Assembly (NCBI GenBank): GCA_013330385.1
Contig: DUIL01000116.1
Span: 1 to 6,018, forward strand
Direction of reading: 5' to 3'
Length of the DNA stretch: 6,018 nucleotides
DNA from: Candidatus Thalassarchaeaceae archaeon
GTDB taxonomy: Archaea > Thermoplasmatota > Poseidoniia > Poseidoniales > Thalassarchaeaceae
The notes under the pieces are model-generated. The model was not told where the DNA came from and did no database searches. It saw only the letters and a program-made list of their open reading frames with translations. A program made the position numbers and the translations under genes. This document shows positions 1 through 5,376 of the stretch, in pieces; position 1 is the first letter of the stretch; each line of letters opens with the position of its first letter.

Positions 1-494
1 CGAGACACGGTCAATCCCGATTCGTATAGATCTAGTAGAGCATCATATCGTAGTTCATCATAGCCGAGGTAGTCTGCCTTCTGTCGAGCGAAATCAACCA
101 TCTTCGCAAGGTCATCACGGAAGATAGAGAAGTCATCTTTGGCTCTAGCTTCAATCCAAGAAAATTGAGACTTTGATCTATGCTTGGCCAATTCACTGAC
201 AAATTCAGTTGGCAATTTAGTCGCTTTATCATATGAGTCGCGCGCGAGGCGAATATTTGCGGCTTGAATATCATCAAGGTCGTTGCGAGCCTCAAGTTCC
301 TCAAGCAATTCACCTATTCGCGGGTGTGTGATTTTCTCGTGACCAGTCTTTGAAATCCAAGCTAATTGCTCTGCCCTGATTGCGGCAGCCTTGGGTGGCA
401 TCAGAACTTCTTGGTCCCAACCAAGAAGTCCTCCAATTTGACCAACCATCTCAATATCTTTCAGATTGAAAAGTAACTCATCATATGCATCCAT
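1..494 (-). CDS. Carboxypeptidase Taq (M32) family metallopeptidase, N-terminal part, cut by the window edge
   Basis: The first 164 residues of a protein that continues past the left edge. M32 enzymes are cytosolic metal-dependent carboxypeptidases that trim residues from the C-termini of peptides, usually stalling at proline; this is family knowledge. Seen here are M32 N-terminal landmarks: the opening MDAYDELL, then LLGWDQEVLMPP at about residues 23-34 (family pattern LLGWDQE..MP), RAEQLAW at 40-46, and the WIEARAKDDFSIF block at about 113-125, followed by LGYDELRYDALLDLYESGLT at about 143-162. The HEXXH zinc site lies further along and cannot be checked. The ATG at 494 is the only usable start: an in-frame TGA lies 48 bases upstream and no ATG, GTG or TTG intervenes. 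An AAGGGGG run about 16 bases upstream is too distant to be a convincing ribosome binding site. The gene follows the VIT-type gene on the same strand after 48 bases, with no T-run terminator between them, so co-transcription is possible. Family call is firm. Confidence 0.9.
   Translation of the reverse strand, partial: MDAYDELLFNLKDIEMVGQIGGLLGWDQEVLMPPKAAAIRAEQLAWISKTGHEKITHPRIGELLEELEARNDLDDIQAANIRLARDSYDKATKLPTEFVSELAKHRSKSQFSWIEARAKDDFSIFRDDLAKMVDFARQKADYLGYDELRYDALLDLYESGLTVS
406..429. repeat. Perfect 10-bp inverted repeat with 4-base loop inside the M32 gene
   Basis: Arms acttcttggt (406-415) and accaagaagt (420-429) are exact reverse complements around the loop ccca. The element lies within the codons for the conserved GWDQEV motif, so part of the symmetry may come from protein constraint. 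No function is known. Confidence 0.6.
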
Positions 495-542
495 ACGGTG
501 ACCGAGACAGCCCCCTTCATCAAACCCTTCGATTGTGAATCC

Positions 543-1451
543 TCAGAGTTCTATTCCAAACCATGTGCGCAGAGCAATCCCAATTCCAAATGAAATCACG
601 CTGACTATGACTAAGATTCCAGTCATCTCGGTAAATCGCTTGGAAAATGATTGATCTTGTGCAACTGAAACATAGCCATTGAATGCCGCTACGATTGCAA
701 TTCCAATTCCAAGAGTGCAAGCCAATGCCTGTATGTGCGGCTCAAACCCAAATCGGATTGGGTCATCACCGTGGAGAAGCATGTATGGCATCACGAGTAG
801 TAATACCGTGATAATGTAAGAAATTCCCGTAAACCCAGCGGCTTTGACTGGAGAGCGTCCATCTCCCTTTTCCTTAGTAGCAAGATATTCGGATGCAGCC
901 ATACTGAATGAAGCAGCGATTCCAGTTACAAGACCTGCAAGAGCAACGAAATTCAAGTTTTGAAATGCCAAAGTCAATCCTGCAAGTGCTCCGGTTAATT
1001 CAACAAGAGCATCAGACAACCCGAGGATTATCGAACCGAGATACTGCAAAGCATCTTCTTCTAGCATTCCAAGTAATTTTTCTTCATGCTCCTCTTCTTC
1101 ATCTGCTATGTCATGTAATCCAAGTTCCCGATATTCCGCAGCAATTGAAGATTCAACTTTCTCCATCATCTTAACTGAGAAGGTAAGCCCCAAAATTCGC
1201 GCTAACAGAACTTGCAACCAAACTCGCAACATCGACGGTTTAACGCTAACTCCAGTCATTTCTGCTATGACCATTTCATGCCGTTCTTCTTCTAGAGCGA
1301 TACCATTCAGAATAGCGGCGTTAACAGGTTCTTTCTGAGATTTAGCCAGGCGACGGTAAACTTCCTTTTCGGTCGCCTCCATCCGCTGTAAACGCAGCAG
1401 TCGGCGACGAGTAGACCCATCCATCGAAGTTCTCTTAGGGGCATTGCTCAT
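543..1451 (-). CDS. Ferritin-like (erythrin) domain fused to VIT1/CCC1 iron-transport domain, MbfA-like membrane protein
   Basis: A 302-residue membrane protein. The N-terminal half (about 15-135) looks like a rubrerythrin/ferritin-like four-helix domain: candidate di-iron ligands are E25 or E28, the ExxH pair E55/H58 (in EEERH), E106, and the ExxH pair E119/H122 (in EEEEHEE). The C-terminal half has five predicted membrane helices at about 139-163, 168-190, 203-226, 241-264 and 277-297. Helix 1 carries SDALVELTGALAGL with D147, and helix 2 ends in SFSMAASEYLATK with M184; both match the Asp and Met positions of VIT1-type transporters. The loop between helices 2 and 3 is short, so the cytoplasmic metal-binding domain of plant VIT1 is absent and the ferritin-like domain probably takes its place, as in bacterial MbfA, an iron exporter. 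Likely role: moving Fe(II), perhaps Mn(II), out of the cytoplasm. Direction and metal are inferred. The ATG at 1451 is divergent from the S15 gene; no good ribosome binding site precedes it. Confidence 0.88.
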   Translation of the reverse strand: MSNAPKRTSMDGSTRRRLLRLQRMEATEKEVYRRLAKSQKEPVNAAILNGIALEEERHEMVIAEMTGVSVKPSMLRVWLQVLLARILGLTFSVKMMEKVESSIAAEYRELGLHDIADEEEEHEEKLLGMLEEDALQYLGSIILGLSDALVELTGALAGLTLAFQNLNFVALAGLVTGIAASFSMAASEYLATKEKGDGRSPVKAAGFTGISYIITVLLLVMPYMLLHGDDPIRFGFEPHIQALACTLGIGIAIVAAFNGYVSVAQDQSFSKRFTEMTGILVIVSVISFGIGIALRTWFGIEL

Positions 1452-1528
1452 GAATTAATCTACTCTAAACTACGCGACAAGGCATGTTTCTCTAGACAAT
1501 TTTGTTGATACTCTACGACAGAACTCTC
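1452..1528. promoter_or_regulatory. Divergent intergenic region between the VIT-type and S15 genes, with TATA-like element
   Basis: This 77-base gap must hold promoters for both flanking genes. The best AT-rich element is acaattttgt at 1496-1505. Its centre is about 28 bases before the ATG at 1529, the distance expected of an archaeal TATA box when the transcript starts at or next to the start codon (leaderless). No Shine-Dalgarno sequence precedes that ATG, which agrees. The element is nearly symmetric (acaa/ttgt) and could also serve the minus-strand gene with a leader of about 20 bases. The assignment assumes an archaeal host and is not proven. Confidence 0.35.
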
Positions 1529-3385
1529 ATGAGTGTTCCAGCACGCGCGGAGCGCGTGTATCGCCCGACAACGAGTGCTCTGCTCGTAATGCTCTTCCTC
1601 ACCCCTATGCTTTCAGGGTGCTTTGGAAGCGATGTTTTGTCGGGCTCGAAAGATGATGAAGGACATTGGTTGCCATCTGTCGAAGAAAGGGAGCATCTAA
1701 CTTATGCGAATGATGATGTGTTTAGCCGAGTTTCTCAAAATGGAAGTTATGGAATTGATGTGGTTCGTTCAATCTATGTCAGCGTTCCAGCTATCACTAC
1801 ATCAGATGGTGGAGCTGGAGTTACAGGAGGAGCCGAAGTTCACATGGGACTTTGGTTACCGTTGATTGATGGTTGTGATTATGATACAATTGAGCTTTCA
1901 GATGAATGCAAGGTTCCTGTAATTGCAGAAATAGGCCCATATTATGACGACGGTGATGTCGATGCACTTACTCCAGCTAACCGATTAGGCCGATTTTTGA
2001 TTGAGAACTACGTACCACATGGGTTTGGAGTCGCACAGGTTAGCGTCTTTGGAACAGGTAACTCAAATCATTGCATGGATCTAATGGGACTTGATGAGCA
2101 GGAAGGGATTCATTCTGCAATCGAATATTTGGGAACCGCCCCATTCTCAAACGGAGCAGTCGGAGTAATTGGTAAATCATACGATGGGTCAACTCCTTGG
2201 GAGGCTGCAGCCATGGGTTCTGAGTACCTCAAAACAATTGTACCAATGTCTGGGCTAATTGGTGTTCATGATTTGATGTGGCGTAATGGTAGTATGGAAG
2301 CGAGAGGAGCCATAATGCACAATGGCGTTTACGGAAGTTTTGGTTTAGATGGTGATGCAGGAGATATTGAGAATGCCTGTGAAGGATATGTCGAGGGATA
2401 TTATGCAGGACCCGCAGCCTATGTTTCAGGGGACAACCTCGCATGGACTGGTAGTGATTATTGGCAGGAAAGGCATTTCCTGACTAGAGCAATTGAGAAT
2501 TATGCTGGCTCTGTATACATTATTCATGGCTTACAAGATTGGAACGTCGACCCGCATATGGCATTCCCTGTACATCATCAGTTACAGAAAAATGGTTTTG
2601 AAGTCAAGGGGCTCTATGGTCAGTGGGGCCATGACTACCCGGATCGCCTTAGTGGCCATCAAGGATTGAGTACTGGACGAGGCGGTGAAGCATTCCCCTT
2701 CACATTACGTTGGGATTGGGCAGATGATTTGTTGGAATGGTTCGATTTCTATCTCAAGGAAGAGGGTCCACAACCTAGGTTAATTGCCGAAGTTCAGGAC
2801 AATATGGGTGGCTGGCGTGTTGAGGATACCTACCCCCCTGCGGATCAAGATTGGCTACGATTCGGTATGGATGAATGTACAATTATTGGAGGCGGCGAAA
2901 CCATCACATCAACTTCTGAATTGCGTATGGAGTGTCCTTTCTTCGATGAAGATACAAGAATTGTCGGTACTCCTACTTTTCATGTAGACGCGACGATGTC
3001 ACTTTTCTCAACAAGTGGCCATCTATTCGTAGAAATGGTTCAGGCCAGCACGGAAATGCATCTGGGCCATGCAGTCATGGATTTGCGATTCCATGCCGGT
3101 GGTAAGGAAGGCGAGGTTCTTTCTCCCGGTGAGACCGTAAATGCAAAGATGGAATTTTTCGGTATGGATGTACTGATTCCAGCCGGTGATGGGATTCATC
3201 TGATTATTACTCAAACTGGCGAGGATTATGTTCCAAGCCCGGTATCTATGCAATCGGTAACTTTGGGACTTGGAGCCACTAGTATTCTCAGCCTTTCAAC
3301 AGTTCAACGCGATTGTGGTGACTTGTTCATGCCGCCTATGATGATTGAACCGTACCCACAATGCATAGTAATGGTAGAGGATTGA
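1529..3385 (+). CDS. Secreted S15-family peptidase/acyl hydrolase (X-Pro dipeptidyl-peptidase/CocE-like), predicted lipoprotein
   Basis: A 618-residue exported alpha/beta hydrolase. S15 members are serine hydrolases such as X-Pro dipeptidyl-peptidase and cocaine esterase. Numbered from ATG 1529, the N-terminus has basic residues, a hydrophobic stretch (about 17-28) and an LSGC lipobox with Cys31, so it is probably lipid-anchored outside the membrane. The catalytic triad is visible: Ser218 in GKSYDG, Asp337 in HGLQDWNV and His368 in QWGHDYP. The spacings (119 and 31 residues) resemble those of the family. From about 445 on, the sequence fits the PepX C-terminal jelly-roll domain. Apart from Cys31 there are eight cysteines, which suits an oxidising exterior. 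ATG 1529 is preferred: the frame opens at TTG 1502, but that adds a poor N-terminus, while GTG 1556 with GGAG just upstream is a possible later start. The next gene begins two bases after the stop. Exact substrate (X-Pro peptides, other peptides or esters) cannot be read from the sequence. Confidence 0.88.
   Translation: MSVPARAERVYRPTTSALLVMLFLTPMLSGCFGSDVLSGSKDDEGHWLPSVEEREHLTYANDDVFSRVSQNGSYGIDVVRSIYVSVPAITTSDGGAGVTGGAEVHMGLWLPLIDGCDYDTIELSDECKVPVIAEIGPYYDDGDVDALTPANRLGRFLIENYVPHGFGVAQVSVFGTGNSNHCMDLMGLDEQEGIHSAIEYLGTAPFSNGAVGVIGKSYDGSTPWEAAAMGSEYLKTIVPMSGLIGVHDLMWRNGSMEARGAIMHNGVYGSFGLDGDAGDIENACEGYVEGYYAGPAAYVSGDNLAWTGSDYWQERHFLTRAIENYAGSVYIIHGLQDWNVDPHMAFPVHHQLQKNGFEVKGLYGQWGHDYPDRLSGHQGLSTGRGGEAFPFTLRWDWADDLLEWFDFYLKEEGPQPRLIAEVQDNMGGWRVEDTYPPADQDWLRFGMDECTIIGGGETITSTSELRMECPFFDEDTRIVGTPTFHVDATMSLFSTSGHLFVEMVQASTEMHLGHAVMDLRFHAGGKEGEVLSPGETVNAKMEFFGMDVLIPAGDGIHLIITQTGEDYVPSPVSMQSVTLGLGATSILSLSTVQRDCGDLFMPPMMIEPYPQCIVMVED
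1542..1558 (+). repeat. GC-only 7-bp hairpin at the start of the S15 coding region
   Basis: Arms cacgcgc (1542-1548) and gcgcgtg (1552-1558) pair perfectly around the loop gga. It lies in codons 5-10 of the S15 gene and is far richer in G+C than the surrounding sequence. A second, weaker pair follows: acgag (1571-1575) and ctcgt (1583-1587). It could be an RNA structure near the start codon or a protein-binding palindrome, or it could be a by-product of Arg/Ala codons. Confidence 0.5.
3377..3380 (+). promoter_or_regulatory. Ribosome binding site GAGG deciding the STAND regulator start
   Basis: GAGG lies inside the last codons of the S15 gene, seven bases before ATG 3388. It supports that start over the earlier in-frame ATG 3361, which would overlap the S15 gene by 25 bases and has no such site. 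The arrangement suggests translational coupling. Confidence 0.6.
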
Positions 3386-3387
3386 AG

Positions 3388-4935
3388 ATGTCACTCCCTT
3401 CCAGTAAGGTCAACATCGCCGTTGCAGATAGAATACTACTGCACCTTTGGGAACAGGATCATCAGGCGGATCATTATCTTGTAAGTCGAGAAGTAACTCG
3501 CCCCGGGATTGCTGAAATTTGTGCTTTGCATCCACCTAATGTGTCTCGAACAATGAGTGATCTTGCTTCTAGTGGGCTGGTCAGTGAACACACTAGGGTT
3601 GTTCGAGGGGAGGAACGCCGGCAGAAAACCTGGCAACTTACTGATGAAGGACGAGAAGAAGTAAGGCGGCGTATAGATACACTTCGAGAAATTAAGGTAT
3701 TACTTCGTGAACGTGGAGGTAATCTGTTGGAAGTTCGTGCCGATGAAGTTGGACCAAAACTCGAAACTGGACTGACCTTGCTTCAGGTGTTGATGCACGC
3801 TCAGCACGAAGGAGTTCTCAACTACGGCGACATACGCTTCGGTGCAATTATTCGTTCTGAGAATGATGAAATGAAAAAACCGGGTTCGCTGAAATTACTT
3901 GCAGGAGCCCACTCAACATATCACACAAGACCTCCTGAAACTCGAACTGTACATGGTCGTGAAGCGGAAGTAGCAATTCTCGACGAATGGTTCGAATCTA
4001 ATGCAGCGATGGCTGTAGTATCGGGGATTGCTGGGTGTGGGAAGACTACACTAGCGAGTTATTGGCTCAATCATGCCCTTAATTCCAATCCTGAAATCTC
4101 TGTAATGTACTATCCTTGTCAACCCTGGGATTCCACATTAGGAATTGCAACCAGTCTTTTACACAGACTCGAAATTAACTCTGATGAGTCGGGCGACGAT
4201 CCATATGGTGTGCTTGAATCGTTACCGATGAAACCAGGTGCTAGTATCGATATAGATCTATACAGAAGGCGATTAATTGCCCATCTTCTTGATGAGGAAG
4301 GCGTCAGAGGTGAGACTACCAAAGACATTCTTGTGATACTCGACGATGTCCATAACATAGGCGCAGAAGGTGGCTATCTATTCGGAGCCCTTCTACAAAT
4401 TGCTGAGACAACCGCAATGCGATTATTGTTAGTTTCTCGAACCAATCTCACATTTTACGACCGCCGTGATGTACACACTCGGGGGCGTGTCGTTGAATTA
4501 CGTCTAACTGGTCTTTCATTGGAAGAAGTATCTGCGTGGATTTCATCTATAGAATTGCCATCAGAAGCTCCCGCTGAAGAGATTTATCGAGCCACTGGTG
4601 GACACCCACTAGCTGTTGAGCTTCTCGAATTATATGGAAAGACTCTACACGAAGATTGGTTGCGTTTCCTTGATGAAGAAATACTCGAAGTATTGCCGAA
4701 TGACCGACGTGAATTATTGGCACTTCTCGCTGTTGCAGATAGGCCTGTTCCTTGGGACCGACTTGCAGAAGCCGCAGATTATGACGGCGTCCCTCCAGAG
4801 GATTTGATTACACGTGGTTTGATGCTTGAATTAGAAGATGGTATGTGGTTACACGAAGCCCTTCGTTCACGCTTACTAAGAGAAGTCGGTGCTCCATTAG
4901 AAGAGCGTGCAAACAAACTCAGAGAGAGTCTTTGA
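3388..4935 (+). CDS. Winged-helix STAND-type ATPase, predicted transcriptional regulator
   Basis: A 515-residue cytosolic protein with no signal or membrane segment. Residues about 5-95 form a MarR/ArsR-like winged helix: a helix from IAVADRILLHLW, a recognition region around HPPNVSRTMSDLASSGLV (48-65), and a basic wing with RGEERRQKTWQLTDEG. A helical linker of unknown role spans about 96-185. The P-loop NTPase follows, with Walker A GIAGCGKT at 213-220 (Lys219), Walker B ILVILDD at 314-320, a sensor-like LLLVSR at 346-351, and GGHPLA at 404-409, equivalent to the GxP motif of NB-ARC/STAND ATPases. A second winged-helix-like region at about 441-501 ends the protein. STAND proteins are ATP-driven switches that usually carry C-terminal sensor repeats; none is present here. 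Start chosen from the GAGG seven bases upstream. It begins two bases after the S15 stop, so control of that operon is a reasonable guess. Domain reading is firm; target and ligand are unknown. Confidence 0.85.
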   Translation: MSLPSSKVNIAVADRILLHLWEQDHQADHYLVSREVTRPGIAEICALHPPNVSRTMSDLASSGLVSEHTRVVRGEERRQKTWQLTDEGREEVRRRIDTLREIKVLLRERGGNLLEVRADEVGPKLETGLTLLQVLMHAQHEGVLNYGDIRFGAIIRSENDEMKKPGSLKLLAGAHSTYHTRPPETRTVHGREAEVAILDEWFESNAAMAVVSGIAGCGKTTLASYWLNHALNSNPEISVMYYPCQPWDSTLGIATSLLHRLEINSDESGDDPYGVLESLPMKPGASIDIDLYRRRLIAHLLDEEGVRGETTKDILVILDDVHNIGAEGGYLFGALLQIAETTAMRLLLVSRTNLTFYDRRDVHTRGRVVELRLTGLSLEEVSAWISSIELPSEAPAEEIYRATGGHPLAVELLELYGKTLHEDWLRFLDEEILEVLPNDRRELLALLAVADRPVPWDRLAEAADYDGVPPEDLITRGLMLELEDGMWLHEALRSRLLREVGAPLEERANKLRESL

Positions 4936-5253
4936 TTACGCCATGTGGCGATTGAGCCATTGATCAAATCCAGGCTTTTGCATGGCTCCTGCTACCCTAT
5001 CAACTAACTGCCCATTTTTGAAAAGTAGTAAAGCAGGGATACCTCTAATTCCAAACTTACCTGAAGAAAGCGGATTGACGTCTGTGTTTAGTTTGGCGAT
5101 GGTAATCTCTCGTTCTTGAGCAATTTGGGTTAGTGCCGGAGCAATCATCCTACAAGGCCCACACCAGGGTGCCCAAAAGTCAACTAGTACCCATTCATCA
5201 CTCTGTGTTACTGCATCAAAATCTGCGTCATTGACCTCAATCACTCTGCCCAT
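4936..5253 (-). CDS. trxA: Thioredoxin
   Basis: A complete 105-residue thioredoxin, the usual length of the family. It is a cytosolic dithiol-disulfide oxidoreductase that reduces protein disulfides and is itself recharged by thioredoxin reductase, which is not encoded here. The sequence shows the signature VDFWAPWCGPCRM with the redox pair Cys31/Cys34, the buried Asp25, the cis-proline loop GIRGIPALLLF with Pro73, and the glycine-containing stretch FKNGQLVDRVAGA at about 78-90. There is no signal peptide, so it is cytosolic. The ATG at 5253 gives the standard N-terminus MGRVIEVND. A GAGGGG run lies about 20 bases upstream, too far to be a typical ribosome binding site. Its TAA stop abuts the TGA of the convergent STAND gene with no spacer. 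It is divergent from the epimerase gene. Function is certain at family level; which proteins it reduces is unknown. Confidence 0.96.
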   Translation of the reverse strand: MGRVIEVNDADFDAVTQSDEWVLVDFWAPWCGPCRMIAPALTQIAQEREITIAKLNTDVNPLSSGKFGIRGIPALLLFKNGQLVDRVAGAMQKPGFDQWLNRHMA

Positions 5254-5309
5254 ATAATCGCCCCGGGATTCTTTCCCCTCATCGGAGTCCTATGAACACT
5301 ATCACGCCC

Positions 5310-5336
5310 CAGTTCGGGAAATATGAATCCGAAGTG
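5310..5336. repeat. Imperfect dyad flanking the TATA-like element, candidate operator
   Basis: The arms cagttcgg (5310-5317) and ccgaagtg (5329-5336) are inverted repeats matching at 7 of 8 positions, with an 11-base spacer that contains the TATA-like aaatatgaa. A dyad around a TATA box is a common layout for an archaeal repressor site. No regulator is identified. Confidence 0.35.
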
Positions 5337-5365
5337 TTGAGAACCGGCGTTCGTTCGCAAGGCTC

Positions 5366-5371
5366 GAGGGG
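5366..5371 (+). promoter_or_regulatory. Ribosome binding site GAGGGG for the epimerase GTG start
   Basis: GAGGGG ends five bases before GTG 5377, a good spacing. An in-frame TGA at 5338-5340 and the lack of any other in-frame start between it and 5377 make GTG the start. Confidence 0.65.
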
Positions 5372-5376
5372 AGTCT

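Larger units (their letters stand above)
5254..5376. promoter_or_regulatory. Divergent intergenic region between thioredoxin and epimerase genes
   Basis: This 123-base gap should contain promoters in both directions. The best TATA-like element for the plus strand is aaatatgaa at 5319-5327. A transcript starting about 25 bases downstream would have a leader of roughly 30 bases that includes the GAGGGG ribosome binding site. No clear TATA element is seen at a typical distance for the minus-strand thioredoxin gene, though the same AT-rich element could serve both. No convincing small gene is seen. Confidence 0.4.

Noticed and set aside
32..313. Minus-strand open frame of 93 codons
   Set aside because: It overlaps the M32 coding frame on the same strand, and its translation has no family resemblance, while the overlapping frame matches M32 motifs throughout.
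1502..1528. TTG 1502 as start of the S15 gene
   Set aside because: It adds nine residues before a normal lipoprotein signal, overlaps the TATA-like element and has no ribosome binding site; ATG 1529 is simpler.
3361..3387. ATG 3361 as start of the STAND regulator
   Set aside because: It lies inside the S15 gene without a ribosome binding site, whereas ATG 3388 has GAGG seven bases upstream.
3498..5270. A 13-base direct repeat, tcgccccgggatt, at 3498-3510 and 5258-5270
   Set aside because: One exact 13-base match within 6 kb is roughly at chance level, and the copies lie in unrelated contexts (coding region and promoter).
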